Below, piece by piece: positions 1-7,299 of a stretch of 21,618 bases of DNA (its first letter is position 1; each line of letters opens with the position of its first letter). Location of the stretch: positions 1 to 21,618 of the forward strand of contig JBGQIB010000069.1 in the NCBI GenBank assembly GCA_041498295.1, given 5' to 3'. Both the position numbers and the translations under genes were made by a program. The notes under the pieces were generated by a model. It did not search any database. It worked only from the letters and a program-made list of their open reading frames with translations, and was not told the DNA's origin. Source of the DNA: VGRW01 sp041498295. GTDB lineage: Bacteria; Myxococcota_A; UBA9160; SZUA-336.

Positions 1-484
<484 letters not shown>

Positions 485-509
485 GTCGGTCGAGGATACT
501 CTCGGCGGG

Positions 510-2285
510 CTAGTCCGACATCTCCGCCTTGAGGCGCGCGATCTCCTCGCGGATCAGTCGCTCGCAGAGCTGCGGCACGACTTCCCACACGACGGCCTCG
601 ACGCGCTTCAACACTTCGCCGACGACTTGCTCCGAGAGTGCGCCGAAGGCTTCCCAAGCGACCTTCTCGACGCTCTGCGCGAGCAGAGTCGAATCCACGA
701 TCGCGCTCGCGCGCGCCGCCGAGACGGGCGCCGGTGACGGCGCGGGTTCGCGCTGAACGCGAGGCGGAAGCGTGTCGGCCTCGGCTGCAGCGACACGCGC
801 GGGCGATGCCGGCTTCGGGCGCGCGGGCGGCGGACTCGTCGGTTCGTCATCCCAAGCGAGGCGAGTCGCCGCTTCGGGCGCTCGCATCGGCTCGAGCGGA
901 CGCTCGAAGCGTGGCTTGGCTAGCGCTGCGGCGGTGTCCGGCGAGAATGGCTTCGCGAGCGGGTCCGTCGTCTCGCTCGGGTCGTCGTCGAGCGCGGTGT
1001 CGGCCTCGGCGAGCTCGAGCTCTTCGTCGGCATCGTCACCGGCGTGCGGTTCGGGTGTCGGCTCGAGCAAGTCGGGAAGCGGCGGAGCGGCAGGATTGGG
1101 GCCCGCGAACCTGCGCGCACCGCCGTCCGCTCCCGCCGGCTCGAGGAACGCGGTCTGGCTGTACAGCGGATCCGCGAGCGCTTCGACCTCGAGCGGCGCG
1201 TCGGCGGGCAGTCCCTGAACGAACTCGGGCTCGAACTCGGAGGCGCTGGGCTCGGAGCTCTCACCGAAGATCCCGGATTGATTGGAGGCGGGACTCGTCG
1301 GCTCCTCGAAGTCGAGGTCGCCGAACGAGAAGTCGCCCTTGCGCGCCGCCGGTGCGCGCGGCGGTTCGGGAACCTCGGGCAGCTGAGCCGCGCGTCCAAG
1401 GAGATCGGGCGCGAACAAGCGCGTGGCGTCCGAGGTGAGCGGCTCGTCCGACGCATGTGCGTGTAGGTCCGCGTTCGCGACGCCGAAAGCCGAGTCGTCG
1501 GCGATCACGTCGGCCTCGGGCTCTGCCTCCCAGACCGGCTCCTGGTCCGCGAGCGCGGCGGCGCCGGACGGAAGCGAAGTCGGTGCGGACGGAACGTCCG
1601 GCAGCTCGAACTCGAATGGCGTCGTCTCGCGCTTGGGCGCGGGAACGACCGTGCGCGAAGCGGGTGCGGGCGCGGCGGCCGGTGCCGGTCGCGGCGGCGG
1701 CGCGGACGGCGACGGCGCGTGCGGGACCGGCGGGAGCTCGGGTCGCGCGCGCGCCACGGGCGTCGACGGAGGAGCGGCCGGCGGCGCCGGCCGCGGCTGC
1801 ATGGGCGCCGGCGGTCGCACGGGCGCCATCGGGGCCGCGGCCGGGCGAACCACCGGTGACTGCGGCGGCGCGATCACTTCCGGCGGAGTGGGCGGCAGAG
1901 CCGCGGGCTTGGGCGGCGCCTGCGACAACAGTTGGAACACGCGGTCGACTAGTGCCTGTGCCTCGAAGGGCTTCGCGATGTGACCGCTCGCGCCGACCTC
2001 GCGGGCCTTCTGCTCGTCGTAGGTTTCGAACGTCCCCGTCAGCAGCAACACAGGAATGTGTGACAGGTTTGGATCGCGCCGGATCGCCGCGCACAGCTCG
2101 TACCCGTTCAGCCCGGGCATGCCGATGTCGGCGAGGATCAGATCCGGTTTCACCTGGCGCGCGCGCGGGAGCGCGTCGTCCCCGTTGTCCACGGTGACAA
2201 GCTCCACGTCTTCGTTTGCGAACGTGATGCCGACCACCTTTTGGATGGTCACACTGTCGTCAGCGAGAAGCAGGGTCTTAGGCAT
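510..2285 (-). CDS. Receiver-domain protein with long disordered linker and PopZ-like C-terminal helical repeats
   Basis: A CheY-like receiver occupies residues 1-120 (acidic pair D9/D10, phosphoacceptor D53, T83, K105). Residues 125-530 are low-complexity: first Pro/Ala-rich, then acidic with many DE/PE/EPT segments, so probably disordered. The last 53 residues are a clean tandem repeat, 539-561 and 562-584, sharing the pattern VExVxWE-x4-L-x-E-x4-E-x3-R. The second unit, with WEVVPQLCERLIREEI, resembles the oligomerising C-terminus of PopZ/DUF2497 proteins. I chose the ATG at 2285 (591 aa) because GGAGG lies about 9 nt upstream and the receiver starts immediately; an extension to 2390 is possible but has no recognisable content. 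There is no output domain, so it is more likely a phosphorylation-controlled scaffold than a transcription factor. Divergent from the PP2C gene, with nadC just downstream. Confidence 0.85.
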   Translation of the reverse strand: MPKTLLLADDSVTIQKVVGITFANEDVELVTVDNGDDALPRARQVKPDLILADIGMPGLNGYELCAAIRRDPNLSHIPVLLLTGTFETYDEQKAREVGASGHIAKPFEAQALVDRVFQLLSQAPPKPAALPPTPPEVIAPPQSPVVRPAAAPMAPVRPPAPMQPRPAPPAAPPSTPVARARPELPPVPHAPSPSAPPPRPAPAAAPAPASRTVVPAPKRETTPFEFELPDVPSAPTSLPSGAAALADQEPVWEAEPEADVIADDSAFGVANADLHAHASDEPLTSDATRLFAPDLLGRAAQLPEVPEPPRAPAARKGDFSFGDLDFEEPTSPASNQSGIFGESSEPSASEFEPEFVQGLPADAPLEVEALADPLYSQTAFLEPAGADGGARRFAGPNPAAPPLPDLLEPTPEPHAGDDADEELELAEADTALDDDPSETTDPLAKPFSPDTAAALAKPRFERPLEPMRAPEAATRLAWDDEPTSPPPARPKPASPARVAAAEADTLPPRVQREPAPSPAPVSAARASAIVDSTLLAQSVEKVAWEAFGALSEQVVGEVLKRVEAVVWEVVPQLCERLIREEIARLKAEMSD

Positions 2286-2339
2286 CAGCGCCCAACCTCC
2301 GTGCGCCTGCGGCGGCAAGCAGCTGCACTTGCCGGTGTA

Positions 2340-2369
2340 TCGGATCGCATCCGAGGTCGATTGAATCGA
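2340..2369. promoter_or_regulatory. Two adjacent palindromes in the divergent receiver-protein/PP2C control region
   Basis: TCGGAT-cgc-ATCCGA (2340-2354) is followed two bases later by TCGATT-g-AATCGA (2357-2369), both perfect. They sit in the 171-bp gap between two divergently transcribed genes, where operators would be expected. No convincing -35/-10 pair was found beside them and no regulator can be assigned. Confidence 0.35.
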
Positions 2370-2456
2370 GTCACCCCGGGGGCGAACCATACCAAATCAA
2401 GGCCGCGCGCAGCGCGCCCGATGTCGTCCTGAGTTCAAGATCAGGGAGCGGCAGGC

Positions 2457-3191
2457 ATGGAATGGATCGTCGCCGCCCACTCGGACCCCGGCCGCAAGCG
2501 CAGCGCGAACGAGGACTTCTTCGCGGTGGATGACAAATTGGGTCTATTCGTGGTCGCGGATGGACTCGGTGGACACGTCGCCGGCCGGCGGGCTTCGGAG
2601 CTGGGCGTGGGCGTCTTCGTCGAGACGGTCGCGGGCGATCGCGAGGACGCGCCGCTGGCGCTCCTGCGCAGCGCTTTCGCGCAGGCGAACGCCGCGATCC
2701 GGAACCTGGCGGCCCGCGATCCGCAGCTCCGCGGCATGGGCACGACGCTCGCCGCGCTCTGGTTGCGCGGCGAGGAAGCGCTGGTGGCGCATGCCGGCGA
2801 CAGCCGTCTGTATCTGTTCCGAGCCGGCGCGCTGCATGCGCTGACCCTGGATCACTCGCTCGTCGGTGAACGCGTCGCGCGCGGCGAGCTCACGACCGAG
2901 CAGGCGCGCGTGCACCCCAGCCGTCACGTGATCACGCGGGCCGTCGGCGTGCTCGAGTCGGTGGCTCCGGACGTCGCCTCGCTGAAGCCGCGCCCGGGAG
3001 ACGTATTCTTGCTGTGCTCCGACGGCATTTCGGGACAGCTCACGGACGACGAAATCCGCGACTGTCTGCTCGAGTGCCGGACGGACCTGACTCGCGCGAG
3101 CCGCGAGCTGGTCGACCTCGCGAACGCGCGCGGCGGCGACGACAACTCGACCGTCATCCTGGTCGGCGTCTCGTCGCGCGCAGCGAGCTAG
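2457..3191 (+). CDS. PP2C-family serine/threonine protein phosphatase
   Basis: Soluble, metal-dependent (Mn/Mg) phosphoprotein phosphatase of the bacterial Stp/PrpC type, 244 aa, the usual length for a stand-alone catalytic domain. Motifs appear in family order: R-x4-NED near residues 13-20, VADGLGGH near 33-40 (metal-binding D35), GMGTTLAAL, AHAGDSRLYL, LLCSDGISGQLTD and GGDDNST near the C-terminus. All metal-binding aspartates expected for PP2C are present. The start at 2457 has AGGGAG about 9 nt upstream. No Hanks-type kinase partner lies in the window, so the substrate is unknown; it is divergent from the receiver/PopZ-like gene. Its stop codon overlaps that of the convergent flgM-like gene in a shared CTAG, so no terminator separates them. 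Confidence 0.93.
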   Translation: MEWIVAAHSDPGRKRSANEDFFAVDDKLGLFVVADGLGGHVAGRRASELGVGVFVETVAGDREDAPLALLRSAFAQANAAIRNLAARDPQLRGMGTTLAALWLRGEEALVAHAGDSRLYLFRAGALHALTLDHSLVGERVARGELTTEQARVHPSRHVITRAVGVLESVAPDVASLKPRPGDVFLLCSDGISGQLTDDEIRDCLLECRTDLTRASRELVDLANARGGDDNSTVILVGVSSRAAS

Positions 3192-3481
3192 TCGCAGCCC
3201 TCGTCGTCGGCGTCGGGGTCGCCCTCGGAGCTGGCCTTCGCGCCGAGATTCACGCGCGAGAGCATACCCTCGGCAATCGCATCGGGATCGGGCTTGTACG
3301 CGCCGAGTGCGATGCGTCGCTTGAGCTCCTCGAGGCGCTCTTGGCGCGCGTCTCCGCTGGCGGCCTCGGCGAGATACTCCACCGAGTACACCTCCGACAC
3401 TTCCAGGTCGCGAGCGGGCGGTTTCGCCGGATCGGATGCGCGCTTGCGCTTGTCGCTCCGCTCACCTCGCTCTCGGGCCAT
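3188..3481 (-). CDS. flgM: FlgM-like anti-sigma-28 factor
   Basis: 97-aa hydrophilic, charged protein. Its C-terminal half (RLEELKRRIALGAYKPDPD followed by AIAEGML) matches the FlgM signature of a helix, an 'I-x-x-G-x-Y-x-x-D' turn and a second helix ending in A/I-x-x-x-ML. FlgM binds FliA (sigma-28) in the cytoplasm and is exported through the finished flagellar hook, releasing late flagellar transcription. The ATG at 3481 is preferred over an in-frame ATG at 3520 because AGGAG lies 7 nt upstream and the predicted sigma-28 promoter would place the transcript start near 3510. The upstream neighbour on the same strand is a FleQ-like regulator, consistent with a flagellar role. The C-terminal tail is acidic (EGDPDADDE). 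No other flagellar genes are in the window, so the call rests on the motif and context. Confidence 0.72.
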   Translation of the reverse strand: MARERGERSDKRKRASDPAKPPARDLEVSEVYSVEYLAEAASGDARQERLEELKRRIALGAYKPDPDAIAEGMLSRVNLGAKASSEGDPDADDEGCD

Positions 3482-3516
3482 CGCCACTCTCCTAGGGCCA
3501 TCGGGGCCCCCTAGCT

Positions 3517-3543
3517 GCATCGGTGTCGGGGGCGACTTCTTTA
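3517..3543 (-). promoter_or_regulatory. Candidate sigma-28 (FliA) promoter for the flgM-like gene
   Basis: Reading the minus strand: TAAAGAAG (3543-3536), exactly 11 bases, then ACCGATGC (3524-3517). The enterobacterial FliA consensus is TAAAGTTT-N11-GCCGATAA; the match is 5 of 8 in each half with ideal spacing, including the core TAAA and CCGAT. A start near 3510 would give a leader of about 30 nt carrying the AGGAG ribosome site of flgM. Confidence 0.5.
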
Positions 3544-3608
3544 GCCCGGCGCGCCGCGCGCGTCAGAGTCACTCGGCTTGGCGCCGTTGTTGCGCGTTCG
3601 AGGCCGGT

Positions 3609-5018
3609 TCAGCGCGTGCGCGCCCGGTCACCCGTCACATCGGGCTCCGGTGCCGCCAAGCCCTTCGCGCGGATCTTCTCGACCAAGGTGGTCCGCTTCA
3701 GGCCCAAGAGCTGCGCCGCGCGGTTCTTGTTCCAGCTGGTGGCGTCCAGCGCCCGTTGGATCAGCTCTTCCTCGAACGCGGACACGAGCGCCTCGAAATT
3801 CACGCCGCCGGCGGGCAGCGATACGATCGGGCGCTCGAAGCCCTGGCCGGCGATGTGCACGGGCAACTCAGCTTCGTCGATCCAACCGCTGCGCCGCAGG
3901 ACCACGAGCCGCTCGACCAGCGCTTGCAGCTCGCGCACGTTGCCCGGCCAGTGGTACTCGACCATGCGCTTCAACGCGGCTTCTGTGACTCCCCCGATGT
4001 CCGGGTAGCTGCGGCGCTGGACTTCGAGGAAGTGTCGGACCAGCAGCGGGATGTCCTCGCGGCGGGTGCGCAGCGGTGGGACGTCGATCGGCACGACCGC
4101 GATGCGGAAGTACAAATCCTGGCGAAAGCGCCGTTCGCGGATGAGCTCGGGCAAGTTCTGGTTGGTCGCGGCGACCACGCGCACGTCCGCGCGCTCGGTG
4201 CGGGAGGAGCCGACTGGCTCGTACTCGCGCTCCTGCAGCACGCGCAGCACCTTGGTCTGCAAGCGCGGGCTCATGTCACCGATCTCGTCCAAGAAGATGG
4301 TGCCACCGTTCGCCGCCGCGAAGCGACCCACGCGATCGCGGATCGCGCCCGTGAACGCGCCCCGATGGTGGCCGAAGAGCTCGCTCTCGAGCAGCTCTTC
4401 AGGGATCGCACCGCAGTTCACTGCCACGAAGGGTCGGCCAGCCCGTGCGCTGTTGTAGTGGAGGGCGCGCGCGATCAGCTCCTTGCCGACGCCGCTCTCG
4501 CCGAGTATGAGGGCGGTGGCCTCCGAGTCGGCGACTTTGCGCACGACATCGATGGTCGCGCGCAGCGCCTCACTCTCGCCGACGATGTTGTCGAAGCCGT
4601 AGCGAGTCTCGAGCTGCCGTTGCAGCTGGCGGTTCGCGCCGTGCAGGCGCCGGAACTCGAGCGCCTTCTCGACCAGCGGACCCAGACACGCGATGTGCTC
4701 GTAGCTCTTTTCGATGAACCAGAACGCGCCCGCGTTCAGCGCTTCGATCGAACGCTCGGGGCTGCCGAAGCCAGTGACGACGAGGCAGACCGCTTCGGGA
4801 TCGAGCGCGCGCGCGCGGCGAATGAACGCGATGCCATCGAGGCCGGGCATGCGCAGATCGGTGAGCACCAAATCGAACGGGCGCTGCTCGATCCGCTCGA
4901 GCGCGGCGCTCGGGTCACCTTCGGCCACGACCGCGAAGCTCTCACTCTCCAGGTACCGAACCAGCGCCGCGCGAAACAGCGCGTCGTCATCCACGACCAG
5001 TACGGAGCCGCGATTCAT
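3609..5018 (-). CDS. FleQ-like NtrC-family sigma-54 response regulator
   Basis: 469 aa: receiver 1-120 (D10/D11/D12, phosphoacceptor D54, T82, K104), AAA+ sigma-54 activation domain about 145-375 and a Fis-type DNA-binding helix-turn-helix at the C-terminus. Walker A is GESGVGKE (173-180), the sigma-54 contact loop GAFTGA (220-225) and Walker B FLDEIGDM (242-249); all look functional. The recognition segment NKNRAAQLLGLKRTTLVEK resembles FleQ/FlrA-type flagellar regulators, which fits the flgM-like gene 128 bp downstream. An intact receiver differs from FleQ, whose receiver is degenerate. I prefer the ATG at 5018 with AGGGG about 5 nt upstream; a GTG at 5024 would add two residues. Divergent from another sigma-54 regulator. 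Confidence 0.92.
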   Translation of the reverse strand: MNRGSVLVVDDDALFRAALVRYLESESFAVVAEGDPSAALERIEQRPFDLVLTDLRMPGLDGIAFIRRARALDPEAVCLVVTGFGSPERSIEALNAGAFWFIEKSYEHIACLGPLVEKALEFRRLHGANRQLQRQLETRYGFDNIVGESEALRATIDVVRKVADSEATALILGESGVGKELIARALHYNSARAGRPFVAVNCGAIPEELLESELFGHHRGAFTGAIRDRVGRFAAANGGTIFLDEIGDMSPRLQTKVLRVLQEREYEPVGSSRTERADVRVVAATNQNLPELIRERRFRQDLYFRIAVVPIDVPPLRTRREDIPLLVRHFLEVQRRSYPDIGGVTEAALKRMVEYHWPGNVRELQALVERLVVLRRSGWIDEAELPVHIAGQGFERPIVSLPAGGVNFEALVSAFEEELIQRALDATSWNKNRAAQLLGLKRTTLVEKIRAKGLAAPEPDVTGDRARTR

Positions 5019-5057
5019 CCCCACCCCTAGGTGCGCCGCAGTGTAGGCGAGGGTTCC

Positions 5058-5084
5058 GCGTCACTCAAGGCTGCGTCACTCAAG
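5058..5084. repeat. Direct repeat of GCGTCACTCAAG between two divergent sigma-54 regulators
   Basis: Two perfect 12-bp copies, 5058-5069 and 5073-5084, with a 15-bp period, lie in the 97-bp gap between the regulator starts at 5018 (minus) and 5116 (plus). The position suits a shared regulatory binding site for the divergent pair. If the second gene starts at the alternative GTG 5086, the repeat ends immediately before its start. No known factor is recognised. Confidence 0.4.
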
Positions 5085-5115
5085 CGTGTCGGGTCGCGCT
5101 CCGATCTCGTCGCCG

Positions 5116-6516
5116 ATGCCCCCCGACTCTCCGAGCGACATCTGCGCCAGCTCCGTTCCGCGCGTGCTCGTCGCCGACGACGAGCCGGGCCTCGTGCGCG
5201 GGCTGCGCCGCCAACTCGAGCGCGGGGGCTACGCGGTGCTCGAGGCGAGCGACGTCGGTCTGGTGCGCGCACAGCTCGCGCACGAGCCGGAAATCGTGCT
5301 GCTGGATCTTCGGCTCGGAGTCACTTCTGGGCTCGAGCTGCTGGGCGAGCTGCGCGAGCGGCGGCCCGACACCGAGATCATCGTGATGACGGGCTACGCC
5401 AGCATCGACTCCGCCGTCGCCTGCATGCGCGCCGGCGCGTTCGACTATCTCGAGAAACCGTTCACGGACCCGCACCGGGTGCTGCAGACCTTGGGGCGCG
5501 CGCTCGAGCGGCGGCGACTGCGCGTGCGCAATCGCGAGCTCGAAGGCGAGCTCGTGCGGCGCTCCGCGCTCGAACGCGTGGTCGCGCAGTCGGCTTCGAT
5601 GAAGCGCGTGCTGCAGACCGTGCGCGATCTCGCGACGAACGAGAGCAACGTGCTGATCGAGGCCGAGAGTGGCACGGGCAAGGAGCTGATCGCGCGCGCG
5701 ATCCATGAGACCTCGCCGAGGAGTCACGGGCCGTTCGTGCCGGTCGACTGCGGCGCTCTGCCCGAGGGCATGATCGAGGGCGAGCTCTTCGGCTACCTGC
5801 GTGGCGCGTTCACGGGCGCGGTGCGCGACTCGGAGGGCCTGTTCCGCGCCGCGCACGGTGGCACCTTGTTCCTCGACGAGATCGGCGAGCTGCCGCTCGC
5901 GCTCCAGTCGAAGCTCCTGCGCGCGATCCAGGAACGCGAGGTTCGCCCGCTCGGTGCGACCGAGGCGCAGGCGATCGACGTGCGTTTGGTCGCAGCGACC
6001 AACCGCGACCTGGCCGCGGAGGTGCGCGCCGGTCGCTTCCGCGCGGATCTCTTCTACCGGCTGCGCGTGGTATCGCTCGCGCTGCCGCCGCTGCGCGAGC
6101 GACCCGAGGACGTGGCGGTGCTCGCGAGTCACTTCGTCGAGCGCGCGGCGCGGGGCACGAAGGTGATCGGGCTCGAGCCCGAAGCGCTCGAGCGCCTGAT
6201 CGCGCACACCTGGGACGGGAACGTGCGCGAGCTCGAGAACACGATCGAAGCCGCGATCGCGCTTGCCCAGGGAACGCGCATCACCGCGGCGGACCTGCGG
6301 CTCTCGAGCTTCGGCGAGCCGCGCGCGAAGCCGCCCGAGGACATCGAGCTCTCGCTCGCGTCCTACGAGCGGGTGTGTCTCGAGGAGGCGCTGCGCCGCT
6401 GCCAGGGTGATGTGCGCTCGGCCGCGAAGCTGCTCGGCATCGGCCGCAGCACGTTCTACCGGAAGCTCGAGCGGCGCGGCCCAGACGGCTCGGAAGACGG
6501 TTCCGGCCGCGCCTAG
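5116..6516 (+). CDS. NtrC-family sigma-54 response regulator with altered Walker A
   Basis: 466 aa from ATG 5116: receiver about 15-130 (D21/D22, phosphoacceptor D64, T92, K114), AAA+ domain about 155-385 with GAFTGA at 230-235 and Walker B FLDEIGEL, and a Fis-type helix-turn-helix at the end (DVRSAAKLLGIGRSTFYRKL). The Walker A reads AESGTGKE (183-190) instead of GESGTGKE; the first glycine of the P-loop is alanine (codon GCC 5662-5664), while the catalytic lysine remains. GTG 5086 would add ten residues; neither start has a clear ribosome site. Divergent from the FleQ-like regulator, and its TAG stop overlaps the stop of the convergent methyltransferase gene in a shared CTAG. Target genes unknown; no sensor kinase is adjacent. 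Confidence 0.92.
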   Translation: MPPDSPSDICASSVPRVLVADDEPGLVRGLRRQLERGGYAVLEASDVGLVRAQLAHEPEIVLLDLRLGVTSGLELLGELRERRPDTEIIVMTGYASIDSAVACMRAGAFDYLEKPFTDPHRVLQTLGRALERRRLRVRNRELEGELVRRSALERVVAQSASMKRVLQTVRDLATNESNVLIEAESGTGKELIARAIHETSPRSHGPFVPVDCGALPEGMIEGELFGYLRGAFTGAVRDSEGLFRAAHGGTLFLDEIGELPLALQSKLLRAIQEREVRPLGATEAQAIDVRLVAATNRDLAAEVRAGRFRADLFYRLRVVSLALPPLRERPEDVAVLASHFVERAARGTKVIGLEPEALERLIAHTWDGNVRELENTIEAAIALAQGTRITAADLRLSSFGEPRAKPPEDIELSLASYERVCLEEALRRCQGDVRSAAKLLGIGRSTFYRKLERRGPDGSEDGSGRA

Positions 6517-7298
6517 AGTGAGTCGCGCGCCTTGGGCGCGCCCGCGATCACGATCACGTCCGCGAGTGAAGGGAAGCGCGCGGCGATCCGATCGGCGCCG
6601 CGCAGCAGGCGCAGCGCCCACGACTCGGGGAGCCGCGCCAGCAGGCGCGCCCAGCGCCGCACTCCCCAGAAGAGCGACGTGCCCACGACGCTCTCGACCA
6701 CGACGTGGCGCTCGACTTGCTCGCGGAGTAGGCTGGCGTCATAGCGCGTGAAGTGATCCGAGGGGACGTGATACGTGCGCCGCCCCGAGTCGGGTTCGCC
6801 GCGCCGCAGGCGCTCCGCGAGCCGCTGCACGCGGCAGCCGAGGGACTCGAAGTTCGCGACGGCGAGAACGACGCGCCCGCCGCGGCGCGTGACTCGCGCC
6901 AGCTCGGCGATGCAGCGCTCGGGATCGTCGAAGTGATCGAGCGCGCCCTTGCAGAACGCGGCGTCGAAGCTGCCGGTTCGGAACGGCAGCGACTCCGACC
7001 AGGCCCGCGCCCAGGTGACGCTTCCCGGTGTCGGCGCGGGCTCCTTCGCGGCGACCAGCTTCGCGAGCTCGATCATGCGCCGCGACGGCTCGGCGCACAC
7101 GCTGTGCGCACCGCTCCGCGCGAGCGCGCGGCTGTCCTGGCCGAGGCCGGCGGCGGAGTCGAGCACGCGCTTCCCATCCGCGCGCAGCGCCGCTTCGAGC
7201 GTGAGCGCCTCCATGCGCCGGAACAGGAACTCCGAGTCTCGCGTGCTCCCGGTCGGGATCACGTGCGTCATGTCTCTGTCCAGGTCCACGGCTCTCAT
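6513..7298 (-). CDS. Class I SAM-dependent methyltransferase (type 11-like), last gene of glycan operon
   Basis: 261 aa. The Rossmann-fold SAM-binding motif I is present as VLDSAAGLGQDSRAL, followed by an acidic residue at the end of strand 2 (CAEPSRRMIELA) and the post-motif PFRTGSFDAAFCKGALDHF, which in the family marks small-molecule or glycan methyltransferases rather than rRNA enzymes. No membrane segment is evident. The chosen ATG at 7298 is 1 nt beyond the stop of the upstream glycosyltransferase, implying translational coupling; an in-frame ATG at 7271 (MTHVIPTGS) is an alternative. Probably methylates a sugar or lipid-linked glycan made by the two glycosyltransferases upstream; the substrate cannot be told from sequence. 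It shares a CTAG stop overlap with the convergent regulator gene. Confidence 0.82.
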   Translation of the reverse strand: MRAVDLDRDMTHVIPTGSTRDSEFLFRRMEALTLEAALRADGKRVLDSAAGLGQDSRALARSGAHSVCAEPSRRMIELAKLVAAKEPAPTPGSVTWARAWSESLPFRTGSFDAAFCKGALDHFDDPERCIAELARVTRRGGRVVLAVANFESLGCRVQRLAERLRRGEPDSGRRTYHVPSDHFTRYDASLLREQVERHVVVESVVGTSLFWGVRRWARLLARLPESWALRLLRGADRIAARFPSLADVIVIAGAPKARDSL

Positions 7299-7299
7299 C

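Noticed and set aside
1261..2094. 277-aa Arg/Ala-rich open frame within the receiver-protein gene
   Set aside because: Alternate frame of the low-complexity linker with no start signal or motif.
2401..2420. GCGCGC-rich inverted repeat before the PP2C gene
   Set aside because: Simple GC alternation is common throughout this sequence and carries no specific signal.
3492..3514. CTAGGG...CCCTAG inverted repeat upstream of flgM as an operator
   Set aside because: Short arms that overlap the predicted transcript start and ribosome site; the inner bases pair imperfectly, so it is too weak to list as a feature.
3294..5030. 578-aa open frame on plus opposite the FleQ-like regulator
   Set aside because: Antisense frame opened by high GC; no family motifs, and the minus-strand gene is unambiguous.
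5080..6621. 513-aa open frame on minus opposite the second sigma-54 regulator
   Set aside because: Shadow of the plus-strand gene; Arg/His/Ala-rich with no recognisable domain.
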